From assembly GCA_003999685.1 (NCBI GenBank), contig CP021227.1, positions 1,612,001-1,676,000 of the forward strand: a stretch of 64,000 bases of DNA, read 5' to 3'. The translations under genes and the position numbers were made by a program. The notes under the pieces are model-generated. The model was not told where the DNA came from. It did not search any database and saw only the letters and a program-made list of their open reading frames with translations. The number at the start of each line of letters is the position of its first letter. The stretch's first letter is position 1. Origin of the DNA: Taiwanofungus camphoratus (Eukaryota > Basidiomycota > Agaricomycetes > Polyporales > Taiwanofungaceae). Shown here piece by piece: positions 38,350-51,260 of the stretch.

Positions 38350-40059
38350 AGATCGCAAGATTTACGGTCAGATCCCATAGGTTCAGCAAGCTTTATACCT
38401 GTAGGACTTACCACTGTCATTGAGTGTATACTGGATCACGTTATTGCGAGCTTGATCTTTCATCGGAAGCCTGTCCTATACCACACGAACAATGCCTGTC
38501 AATGGCAACGTGCATCTTGCACAAGAATTGTGTAGCATTAGGATGGAAGAATACACCTCTTGCTTCCACCACTTGTAGATGAGCATAGGAGAATACACCG
38601 ACTCCCCTTGTGGTGTAGGGGAACACCGTGCCTGAGGTGTCCTGATGAAAGAAGGGTTTCATGGAATCTCATGTGGTGATGAAGATACCGGATGCCCTTG
38701 GGTCACCCAGCGGCAGCTGCACCCTAGACTAGTAATTCCGTGGCTATGAGCCATCTATCTTGAGCGTTCACTCATTGGGGCATCCAGCTGTGTATCAAGG
38801 TGTGACATACGGAAGGCATTAGCGAGGCAGAAGTTCAAGACTAAATTCGAAAAGAACTAGTAAAAAATTACCTGTGGTCCATTCCAGCTGTCATATATGA
38901 TGTTGCTGCCGAAGTGCGTTTTGGCAATTGAGCACCTAATAGCTACCTGAGTGAGTTGATAGCATGTGCGTGGTTCCGTCGTGTTTCATGCAGTACGGCC
39001 GTACCAAACGTGTTGCATCTCAGATGATCTCGGAGGCAATTTTTGAGATGAAAGCAAAGCGTTGCCACTTACAACTCGGAATCTGCAATGGAACAGGCTT
39101 TGGACTTAACATGCGTGCGCGAGACGCAACGAGTGGAGTTCCAGGACGCTTTCACACGCAGAGTCTGGCCGTCATTCGGCTGCGATGGACTTCGGAGGTC
39201 TTACAGATGCTCGGAACCAATGAGTGCTGAACAAGTTGGACTTGTTCGTGTCTCGATACCCTCAATCACAATCGATTAAATGATGGCTTGACTCACAAAA
39301 ACTCTCGGACACGTCTCTTCTAACCGCTAAACTCATTGATATATACTTAGTCTTTCGCACCATGATTTCTTCCTGTCGGCTGCGTGAGGATGTGAAGGAA
39401 CGAGGAACTAAGGCCGAACCGCAAAAGAAACCGAGATTAGTGCGCCTCGAGCAAGAACGGACTTCAGGTGCGAAATGAACGAGAAGTGCGATAATTTCGC
39501 AAGCCGTCGCTCATACCGTACACTAGTGTCACACTTAGATGAACATAGATGTCTGTCAGAAACTAACTTGTTAAGCATCGCTGGTTTTAGCTAGTTGTTT
39601 CACTGCGAACGCAGCATGCTTGGACTTCGTACCCACCATACACCATGTACAATCCAGTGGTAACATGAGCCTTCTTTTGGCTTGCTATCATCTGCTGCAA
39701 AAATTATAGGACCAATACGACCCAAGGCCGTGAGCGTCACTACCCCATGATATCAAAGGTATGTCACCCCTCGAGTCCTCAGAGCTTCTGTTCGAAAGGT
39801 TTATCGTTCCGTCATATGCACGTGAAAGGAATAGATGGATGCGTGTCTGACCGCATCAGCAGACATGGCCAGGTAGGTCAAGATTGAGATATGGCTGGGA
39901 TGACCCCCTTGGGGCTAAGACTGACCGAAGTTGACAGTATTTTCCTGGTCGTCTCGAATAACATTTTTCTGATTATGGGCCTATCTGTTCATTAACTTGA
40001 AGCCCTAGAATACACACACGAGATCACTCTGTACGCTACTTCTTTCACCAACAAACTGA
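38350..40059. other. Intergenic region left of the OYE relic
   Basis: About 1.7 kb. A short ORF at 39362-39478 is not distinctive. No gene or dispersed repeat recognised; the left edge contains the promoter of paralogue B. Confidence 0.4.
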
Positions 40060-40221
40060 CTACTGCTTCGACAAGCCCTTCTGAGCAGCCCTTCCGCGCC
40101 CGACAAGCGCCCACATTTGATGTGCTACAGTAATTGTTACACCGAGCTCCTCCGCAAATGCCCATACGGTGCCGGAATTTTTCTGGAACTGGCGTCCGAC
40201 AAAGACAATATCCGCCTGGTC
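40060..40221 (-). pseudogene. Orphan last exon of a third OYE gene
   Basis: Read on the minus strand, a CAG acceptor (40224-40222) is followed by DQADIVFVGRQFQKNSGTVW, AFAEELGVTITVAHQ and a C-terminus ending QKGLSKQ with TAG at 40062-40060. This equals the last exon of OYE copy 2 (DQADVIFVGRQFQKN; AHQIEWGF) almost position by position, including the splice acceptor. No other OYE exon is found upstream on that strand (40230-40600), so it is a 3' fragment. The reading frame is still open, so the fragment is rather young. It points toward copy 2 tail-outward and lies 740 bp from its start. It probably arose by local duplication followed by deletion or inversion. Confidence 0.8.
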
Positions 40222-40961
40222 CTGCGTGCATCACATCGTCATCCAACAGATAAACATGATAAATTTGTGATATGAATAGCGAATGAAGGTTTGACTGTCT
40301 TGCCGTCGAGTCAGAATGGCACGGGTTCTACTACCGATGAGCGGCTTCCATGAAAATGGGGAAAATGGTTTCTGAAGAGACCTACGGCGAAGAGAGAGTT
40401 GAGCGAAACAAGACGTCTCAGGTATCAGAGGGAAACATGTATCACACTCTGATGGATTTATCGAATAAGAGAATCTATCGAACATTAGCAAACGCGGGTG
40501 CAGCGAGCTCTCCTCCGAAACAGTCGGAGAGACAGACGCCCATGCCCGAATCCACCCGGAGTCTCCGGTCCGCCAGACAAGTACGGCCACGGTAAACTGA
40601 TTCCAGCTCTACACTTTCATTCAGAGACGCTCAGTGAAGGCCAAGTATAGCTGGTCACCCAAGTTATATCTTTCAACGATGCAGGCCCTTCACGATGGCT
40701 TGCGGTATCGGCCGAGACAAACTGGACGTGCTAGTTCCGCATAAATGGTTGAAGAGCATGTTTTCAATCTTCCGCCATCGAATTTTCATCCGCGAGGTGC
40801 TTACACATCCAGAATCTTCGCGATTACTCAACCAAAATCCCTGAGTAACTCGCCCAGGCCAGCGTTGAGTAATCCGTGACAAGGTGCGTATATAAACCCG
40901 ACATTCCAACATCGCATCAATACTCTCACATCCTTTCCAACCACTTGCGTCCTTCAAGATC
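40222..40961. other. Promoter side of OYE copy 2
   Basis: About 740 bp between the OYE relic and OYE copy 2. It contains the TATA box at 40889-40896. Overlapping ORFs at 40590-40231 (minus) and 40350-40595 (plus) lack family motifs. No further OYE exon was seen. Confidence 0.4.
40889..40896 (+). promoter_or_regulatory. TATA box of OYE copy 2
   Basis: TATATAAA, 66 bp upstream of the start codon at 40962, a typical position for a strong TATA-driven fungal promoter such as an inducible detoxification gene. Confidence 0.55.
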
Positions 40962-42429
<1,468 letters not shown>

Positions 42430-43181
42430 ACCTGTTTCAGCGATCAAGATGAATATGGCATATACACTACATACAATAGACTGTTGTGTACAAAATGGCT
42501 TGTAGAAGTAGAGCAATAGACGAACTCGGGACGTTCATTTGGTCGTTTATTGGGCGTTGAAGGAGACTGCGAATTGCAGAACTTCGCATGCCAAGGCCGA
42601 TCTTACCGGAACGTCTAGATTCATCGTAGTTGGCTATGGCGGCCATGGCAGTTCCTCGATCGAAAGTTTATACAGACTACATGAGCTCGAGTTCATGAGA
42701 CTAGCCTGTGGTTATTACGCCGCGGTGTGGGTCACAGCCAACCAGGTGCCACAAGTAAGCATCTTCCATAGTAAAGGAGTCAGTCCATCCTGCTCTCCAT
42801 TGCTGGTGGGAAACTTGACTTGCACAGCGAACATCACTTGCCACCGTACCCTAACTTATAATTCACACAAAAATCATCCTCTATGACTGTCTGGTATTAC
42901 TTTCGTTATGGTATTGTATATATCGTCTGATGCCCTACAGGAGGTAATTACGGAATAGTACCGCACGTCATGATGGCGTGTAAACAGCGGGACAAGTCAT
43001 AAACGATGAGAAGAAATGAACGTGACAGACATCCCAAACGCCAATGCAGAAGACAAACAAAAACAGACTCGCGGGTGTCTCAAGGAACGGTAGGGAGGGT
43101 ATACACTAAGGAAACGAATGACACCACAAGTAATTGCCTTTGTCCAGCGACACCAGCGAAAGGTTATCGGACCACGTCAGT
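42430..43181. other. Convergent intergenic region
   Basis: About 750 bp between the ends of OYE copy 2 and Pma1. A 115-residue ORF at 42539-42886 has no motif. It should hold two 3' untranslated regions. Confidence 0.4.
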
Positions 43182-46100
43182 CTATGCGGCGGTCCTGGAA
43201 GGGTTGCGTGCGAGGGTGGCACCGGCGCGTTGAGCCTGGATGCTGCTGAAGCGCTGGAGCTCCTCAGGTTTCATAGAGATCTTTTGGCCAAATCCAACCT
43301 TGCGAGCAGCACGGCGTATGAAGGAGACACGGTTGGAGTACAGAGACTCATGGACGGAAGCAGCACGGGATTGGGTGCGAGTCATAGGAACGCCCGTCTC
43401 CTTGACCTGTTGAGCGACTCCGGCGTTGTGACGATCGCGGAGCCACTTGATCACAGTCGCCTTCATCGCGAACTTGATCCAGTCAAGAGGGACAAACCAG
43501 CAGATATCCTAACATACAATATCAGATATTCGCCAATAGATACGGCTGATCAAGCGACATACCCAAACCCAGACGATACCGACCCAGCCACCTGAGATAC
43601 CTTCGATTTGAGTGAAACCCCAGTTCGCATAGACGGCAATAATCGATGACACGAGTTGGGCAACGCAGAAGGCACCGAATAGGGCGACCGAAGGCCGCTC
43701 CATGAAGAAGAAGCCGTGCGAACGCGTGACGAAGATGAGAGCCTGGGAGATGATAGCGACCTGGAGATACACGATAGAGTGCAGCTGGGGATCGTTGTGG
43801 TCCAATGCCTGAGTGGCACCGTTGTGTAAGGTGACACCAAACTTGTCGTAGAACCAGGTTGTACGAATGATAATCGCAACAAGGGCAATACTGTCAAGAT
43901 AACATATAATTAGTATGTACGTTGATGAAACAATATTAGACACATACGTAGACAGGGTGAGGTACAAACCATACGCCACGGCGAACGAGAAGATCTCGGC
44001 CAAGTCCCAGCTATCAGGTGTACTGGAAGGAAGCACACGGTCAACGGACAGGGTCATGATGGTACCATCGTTCAACAGGGCAATGATCAGGACCATGAAC
44101 GGCGGGAAGTCGAACTTGAACGCGAACGCCAAGATAGCGAAACAGACGACTATACGGATGGTGACAGCACAAGCGTAAATGGAATAGTTCCTCATACGCT
44201 GGAAAATGATACGAGATTGGCGAATAGCATGGACGATAGTCGAAAGACCAGGCTCCGTCAACACAATATCTGCAGCACCACGAGCCGCATCCGTAGCACC
44301 CTCGACGGCAATACCGACGTTGGCACGGGACAGAGCAGGAGCGTCGTTGGCACCATCGCCAGTCATGGCACACAAATGACCAAGACCCTGGAGACGCTTC
44401 ACAATCTCGTACTTGTGCTCGGGGAAGACACCAGCGAAACCATCTGCGTCCAAGATCATCTCGTCCAAAGAAGCGTGCTTTCCGCCCGGCTCGGGGCCAT
44501 CCTTGAGTACCTTAGCCGGGTACATGTGATCACCGAGACCGAGACGACGACCAGTCTCCTTCGCGATGGCCAGCTGGTCACCGGTCACCATCTTGACACG
44601 GACACCAAGCGCGATAGCATTGTCGATGGTCTGCTTTGTGTCTTCACGGGGAGGATCGAAGATAGCGAGAAGACCAATGAGTTCGAAGCCGTTGCCCTCG
44701 CCTTCAGGGTCGTCACCGTCGAGCTCCTCATAGGCTACGGCCAAGGCACGAAGACCGCGCTGAGCGAACTCCTCAACGTCAGCCTCGAGACGCTCCTCAA
44801 TCTCCTCAGTTTTGTTGCGCGTGCAAAGTTCGATGATGATACCGGTCATACCCTTAGTAACACGCTTGAGCTTGCCAGACGACTCCTCGCGGTACGTGAT
44901 CTCGGTACGCTTGTCGACGGGATTGAAAGGCTTGAAGTCCATAAGCTTGATGCCAGCACGAGCGCGAGACGGATCGCCCAGAGTGCCAGTGACGCAAGCG
45001 TCAATCGCATCCTGGTTCTCGGTACGAGAGGCGTAAGCCGCGAGCAGAATGACGTCGTCAGCAGAGAAGGGACCATATGTGCGGACAATCTCCTTGTCGA
45101 TAGTGAGCTTGTTCGTCGTCAAAGTACCCGTCTTATCAGAGCACAGGATGGTGACAGCAGCTAACTCCTCGATGGCTGTAATACGGGTAACAATGGCTTT
45201 GTACTTGGCAAGCTGCTGCGCACCAACGGCGAGCGTAACCGACAGCACAGTAGGCATGGCAATGGGAATACCGCCAATCAAGAGCACCAAGATGTTGTTA
45301 AGACCACGACGATAGCTGTACCGGAAACCAGCATACAAGCAGAAAATTTCCGCAATGACGAAGATACCGATGGAGACGAGACAGAAGGTACCAATTTGGG
45401 CGAGAATCTTCTGCAAGTGACCAGTAGTATCATCATCCTGACCGACGAGAGAGGCAGCGCGACCGAAGAAAGTGTTGGGTCCAGTGGAGATGACAACGCC
45501 CTCAGCCTCACCCTGCTTACAGGTTGAACCCCTGAAAACAACATTAGACAAACCCATTGAACAATAAAGACCAGCCTTACGAGAAACATTGGTCACCCAT
45601 CTTCTTGCTCTGAGGTAACGACTCGCCGGTCAGAGCAGCCTGGTCGATGGACACATTGATAGCCTCCGTGAGACGACAATCAGCAGGGACAATGTCACCA
45701 ATCTTGAACGAAACCATGTCGCCGGGCACAAGGTCGGCAGACTCAATTTCGCGCCATTGGCCGGCACGCTTGACTTTAGCCTTGGGTGCTAGAGAGTCCA
45801 TGAGAGCCTTGACCGCGTTACCGGCGTTGCGCTCCTCGTAGAAACCGATGGCGGAGTTAATGAGCAGGAGGAGGACGATACCGACGAAATCTTCCCAGTC
45901 CGGAGGTTGACCCTCACCGTTTGACAGGGCGATAGCGACAAGCGCAGCACCTTCCATAACCCAGGAAAGGGGGTTCCACATGAAACTCAAGAACTACGGG
46001 CATGAATTCATAAATCGACTCGTATACAAGAAACAAGTGAAACCTTACCTGCAGGAAAGCATTTTGCTCCTCGGACTCGAGTCTGTTCGGACCAAAAAGT

Positions 46101-46462
46101 TCCAAACGCCGGGCAGCCTCATCGTTGGTCAAACCATTCTCGTCGCATTGAAGCAGCTTGAACACGTCTTCGACAACGATAGTTTCAAGATCAACTTTCT
46201 CTTTGTCGTAAAGATCCTCAGCCTTCAGCTGGATCTGCGACATGTCCACCTTGGCGTCTAGTCCAATAGGTTAAAACCACGCGACACGGAGCGTAGAAAA
46301 AAGGGAGGAAGAGAAATACTTACGGGTTGCCTTTTCCTCTTCATGACCGAAATCCTTGTATTCCCTCTTCTTCTTTTCTGGCTCAGGAGGAGTACCAGGT
46401 TGGTTTGTATCCTTGACTGGCTCTGTGGAGCCAGCCTCCTTCTCAACTTTGGAGTCCGACAT
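43182..46462 (-). CDS. PMA1: Plasma membrane H+-ATPase (P3A type)
   Basis: The proton pump that energises the fungal plasma membrane. ATG 46462 starts [11 protein letters not shown]; the N-terminal cytosolic part is Lys/Glu rich. Exons include [40 protein letters not shown] (TM1) and [20 protein letters not shown]. Then come the TGES loop in [17 protein letters not shown], the M4 motif [20 protein letters not shown], the phosphorylated Asp in [22 protein letters not shown], the nucleotide motif [18 protein letters not shown] and the hinge [22 protein letters not shown] segments M5-M10 follow ([12 protein letters not shown] between). The C-terminal region [19 protein letters not shown] ends in [20 protein letters not shown] and [10 protein letters not shown], the expected autoinhibitory domain. 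Roughly 990 residues, complete, five or so introns of 50-60 nt. A TATA-like box and pyrimidine-rich leader precede it. Confidence 0.97.
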
Positions 46463-46622
46463 GAGGAGGCGCTCAAAAAGGGGGGGTAAAGAGGAGGGCG
46501 GAGAGTAGGGAAATCCCTAGGGGTTTTCTAACGGAATCGCTAGTGCGAGGAGAAGAGCAGCAACACTATGGTGGAGGAAGGGATGGAAGAAAGGATAGGA
46601 ATGGGTGGGTTGGCACCGGCGC

Positions 46623-46630
46623 CTTATATG
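46623..46630 (-). promoter_or_regulatory. TATA-like box of the Pma1 promoter
   Basis: On the minus strand CATATAAG, about 160 bp upstream of ATG 46462. Between it and the start codon the leader is strongly pyrimidine-rich on the coding strand (46470-46560), which is common in highly expressed fungal genes. Confidence 0.5.
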
Positions 46631-46640
46631 AGTGTCAACC

Positions 46641-49115
46641 AACGCGCCAGATCAACCACCAAACACGCCGCAACAAGTCAGCCACCCCGGACCAAATTTG
46701 CTTGCCGAGCCTGAGCCAAGGGCGTGCCGCAGACAAATTCGGACGAAGTTTACTGCAAAAAGTCGGGGACAGGACTCCGATGTTGTGCGGTGTTGCCATA
46801 TGCGTTATTTCTGCCTTGCCTTCAATGGCTATCGGCCTCGGGTCTCGACGGATGTTCTTCCACATGCGTGCATTCTGCACCTCGGCTTGACAGGGTGAGA
46901 CGGTGGATACGGTCGAGGTGCTATTTCTCTCGTACATTCACCTGTCTGGCAAGGTTACATATCGGTTTCACCGACTTTCATCCATCAAGACTGCGTTGAT
47001 CTCAACAGAGCTTGTCGACCTTTCACTGGTCGCGTGCCCGCATCTTGTTCAATAAGCTGGCGGCCTCAATTCCAGCATCCTCGCATGCGAGCGGTATGGT
47101 CCCATCATGATGTGGTTGGCATTGTCCTATTGGAGACATGATCATCACCCCCGCTGCAAGCTCGTCACGTCTGCAGTGAGAAATTGCGCAGTATCTGTCC
47201 CCAAATCATAGCATGATAGATAGATGCGCGTGTAGGTATTCGAATATTCTCATGGATACGGACATCCGCTTGTCTTCTAGGCGGCAATTAGGTGGAGCAA
47301 ACGCTACAACGTTGCGGGTTAGAAAGGCCCTCTTTTGGCGTGTTTGAATGAGAAGCCTCCGCTCCAGGACTCTCCCATGCAAGCAGTCGATGTTCGATCC
47401 GCGTGTCTGAGGACGTCCAACGGTGACCGTCCGAGGTGCTAGGCCCTCATCAGACGTCCGCGATTCAATATGTATACAGCATGATATCATCCTCAGCGCC
47501 CATCTGTTCGCGCTCGTATGTATTACCGTCAATAGGCGCACAGAACTCGGGTAGAAGAGCTCAGTGGCGTTGTTCATCACAAGGCCCCGCGCTCCTCGTC
47601 CTCCCGTAAGACTTATCACTCACCGTCCGCACCGCACGGAGGCGTATCGATGGCAGCTCGTGATACGACAGGATGTAATCCCAGCCGGAATAAACATGCA
47701 ATAAAGCGGCTGAAAATACTTGGCCATCATTTTCGGCCCGAGCCCGCGCACAAATTTCTTTGGACCAGATTCGTACTCAAAGTGTATCGTCTCGCCTGAT
47801 TGGTACCGCCTCCGGGCCAATCGTCGACCGGTTTTTAGCGCGGGTACTTGTCGAATGCTTATGTAAGTGAGGGATCGAATCGGACCTCGCGCATATTCAT
47901 GCTTGACCCCGGACCCCAAATTCCGGCAGGTCACTGAAGGTCGAAGCACCTTAACTCTCTGTACTTTCAGAGTGGTCATGCTTCTGTATTTTTACGGTAC
48001 TACAATGCCTGGTATACATTAGAGGACATAAGCTTGTATACAGAGAGTTCACACGCCTTGACCCCCGGTGGCATCAGTCTACTGCACATCACTATCGACG
48101 ACGGTATCTAAAGATCGATTCGAAGATCTTCAGTATCGCATGACTGCAGTCGTTACAACGCCTTCACCTCGAACATGACCGTGTTGCACTTCACTATGTG
48201 TTAACCCGAAGGAGAGCCAGCATGCCAGTATACCAAAGTTTGCCAGAGAAAACACTTTCGTAACAAGGTGGTTGAACGGGAAATTTGAATATAGCATTGC
48301 GGAGGTGGGACAGATCATCAAAGAGTTTGGAATAATGTATCAGCCGACACACGGAATAGGCATTCAAGAAACCGGGTCTTGCTGATCATTAACGCAGGTG
48401 CGTTGTACTGCTGTTCACAAGACATGTAGATCTAAGCTGGCGTGCGACACTACACAGTATGGGTCTCTTTTCACCGGCGTTCACCCGAGCATTCACTCTC
48501 ATGGCCCTGTGGATCCGTGCAAGAATCGGCAAGTAGCCCAATGCGTGACAGACAAAGCCTACCAGAATATGCCGGATTAGTGCGACAGGAGTATCAGGGT
48601 TTCATATGAATTTATATATAACAAGGACATTCGGTCGAGTATAGAGAGATGCTTCAATATCAATTATGCAGGGACCAGAACAGCGATTCATTGAGACCAT
48701 TATATTTATAACCTATTAATTGATATCACCATAGGATACAAAGCTAAAGAGCATGAACATAACATCATAACAAACTTCACAAGAGAAAGATCGTTGAATG
48801 GCGCCCTCATACCAAAGTACCATCAGACATCGTCTGTAGGCTAGTATTTGTCTCTGACGTATGCTCAGGGTTCAATTGCTCTGATGTTTGGCCTCCGAGG
48901 TTCGTCATGTCCCGCTTGCGGACGAAAATTGAAGACTTGATAACCGGCTTTACCTAGGGCTTCAGCCGATACGGTATTGCAGGGTAAATACCTTGCTATA
49001 TCGCATATTTTTCCGGAGAACGGTCCTTCTTCAACGCGGACTGTGATGTCGCTTCTTGCGGGATAACGGCGCTAATCGATCACAAGCCGTTTTAGAGAAC
49101 GTATAAAATGTCCTA
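46641..49115. other. Long intergenic region, no gene supported
   Basis: About 2.5 kb. Two minus-strand ORFs (47979-47620 and 47619-47206) adjoin each other, and a phrase such as YSGWDYILSY in a third frame near 47660 suggests decayed coding sequence, but I cannot assign a family. 48600-48780 is AT-rich. No repeats or RNA genes seen. Confidence 0.35.
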
Positions 49116-49844
49116 TTAGGACTGGCGTACCGAAAAGATGGGACGGTAGAATACTTTGCCATCTAGTTTGTCGTCAACAGTGGTCCTCCCGGAGGTCGCG
49201 CAGGCGTCGTCAGGGCAGTTGAGAATGGCCACGTACACAGTGATCTGGGGACACATTAATATGAACATCCGTACGTGGTTGGCAGAATACTGACAGCAGA
49301 AAGATAACGGGCGATATAAAACTTGTCATCTCGCAGCAGAGACCTGACTCCAGGATAGAACATCTCGCCAAACCACGGAGCGACTGAAGCTTCTGTCGTG
49401 GACGGTTTTTAGACACATTATCGACCACGTATGAGCGTATTCGCCCGCCAGCCTACGATGTATGAGGGAGGAGATCGGGAGAAATTCAAACGCCATACCA
49501 CGAGCTTTGTATCAAGTTCTTCAAGAACTTTGCACTTGGACCATAAAGTAAAAACAAGGTGCCGCTCTCCGGCAACCTCTCCGGATATGACTTGGCGAAC
49601 GCGATAGGTCATCCCAACCTAACAAGAGTCCATTAGTCAACACATTACCATGCTGTCTGAAGGCGTAAATTGAATACAACCCGTCGGTCATAGAAGTGAG
49701 GGGGCTCACACCCAACGGCGGCAACACGGGGAAATTCGAAAACGGTGTGTCGATAATCGTTAAAAGTCTGTGTTGCTCATGACTGAGTATATCCAACCAT
49801 TTCTTGGCATATTCTGTCAGTTTGGGGGCATCTGCGCGAGGCAT
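49116..49844 (-). CDS. Hypothetical protein, weakly supported
   Basis: I do not recognise this gene. Several minus-strand blocks look coding and have plausible splice sites. From ATG 49844: MPRADAPKLTEYAKKWLDIL, SHEQHRLLTIIDTPFSNFPV and LPPLG, then a consensus GTGAGC donor. After an intron: VGMTYRVRQVISGEVAGERH, LVFTLWSKCKVLEELDTKLV. Then APWFGEMFYPGVRSLL, RDDKFYIARYLSA, a clean GTCAGT...CCAG intron, and ITVYVAILNCPDDACATS with TTVDDKLDGKVFYRPIFSV to the stop at 49118-49116. The joint between the second and third blocks is not resolved, so the exon set may be wrong or the gene damaged. The compact alpha/beta layout could suit a SnoaL/NTF2-like fold, but this is only a guess. Confidence 0.4.
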
Positions 49845-51260
49845 CACTAGAGTTGTCGGACTCAAAGATCTATTCGAAGACGCGAGAGATTGGATGGTTA
49901 CTGGCAGAAAAAGCAACTTACACTGCACTTTTTTAAGTCCCATGATACAAAGGATGCTCTATCAAGGCAACGTAGTACAAAGACCGGCTCGCTTTAATCA
50001 CACAAAACCGTGACAGATGGCATATCAATCATTCCTCACCGGCACTAGGCCATAGGCTTGCAGTCTCGTCCTTTGTGAATCTGACTCTGAATAACTGCAT
50101 GACAGCCCGGACGCATAGAGGGAGCTGAATCTAATCTTTCCAAGTTGTAAAACGGATTTTAAGGTAGACAACTTGCCAGTCGTCTCCCGTATCTACAGAG
50201 GCTTGAGGTGGCCTTTGACTGTATAGAGATAATAAATGATTGCACGAGGTTCAGACTTGGAGGTCCTAGCAAGGGAGCGCGTAGAACACCCCATCGGACA
50301 AGCTTGATGTCCCTAGCCTGCGTAGAAAGGGGCTACCAAGGTCAGGAAGGTCAACTGAGTCTCGGCCAATGCTTGTGTACGGACGGGACGACCACTGATT
50401 GTCCACCGAGATCAAAAACACAGATGGAACTTAGTCAAATATACAACTGATGGCCCGGGATTTAACTCACTGATTTGAGCCCTGGAGTTTCGGTACAAGC
50501 TTCGTTGTGAAGCGAAAGGTTGAGCCAGACACGCTCAGGCTTATGTTCGATCATCGTGATAGCATTACGGAGTTCATCCAACACTTGAGCTTGAAGCTTA
50601 AGCTTGATATAGATACCTCCAACGTCCTGGAACAATCTTCGTACTCTAACAGAGAGGTAATACTGTCCCTGCCGCCAGTGCAAGTCGACATTTACAACGG
50701 TTTCGTCCGCATGAGAGTAACAGACATAATGACACAAGCCCTTGTACCGAGAACAAACGACACAGGTTCTGAATAAATTGCAACTTCGCACAGGGTGCAG
50801 TTATGCACAGCACTATGTAAACCAAGTATCAAAGGGAGGGAGAGAGAGATGAAAATAAGGAGCATCTGAGAGCCCTGCCAACTTGTAAGCCCTGCTGGCT
50901 GTCGGGTATTGAGGGATAGTATATAGTATCTTTAGTCAGACATGGATGGAAATCATGCATGAGTAAACGTTAATACATGAGTCTGGATAAATTGCTTTTC
51001 AGGTTGGAACCAAGGATGGAAGAAGGAGCATGGAATTGCTGAACTGATGCGATGTAGGCCAACAGGAAGACAACGACGGAAATTCCCATAAAAGTACGAC
51101 TGATGCAAGTGCGAATAGGTATAGGCATCATAGACAAGCAAGAGTCCATCACTGACGACCTGACATCGCTAGGACAAGATACTGTCTATCCTCGCTCCGT
51201 GAAGAGGACGTTAAGATGCAGAATATATGATTGTTGAACCATTCCAGCGCAAATTGGAAA
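49845..51260. other. Intergenic region, no gene supported
   Basis: About 1.4 kb. At 50462-50791 both strands carry ORFs of about 90-110 residues, neither with a family match. The right part would hold the 3' end of the polo-like kinase gene. Nothing else recognised. Confidence 0.35.

Noticed and set aside
44217-45164. 315-residue plus-strand ORF opposite Pma1
   Set aside because: It lies wholly antisense to the conserved catalytic exon of Pma1 and has no domain of its own. Biased codon use in a highly expressed gene often leaves the antisense frame open.
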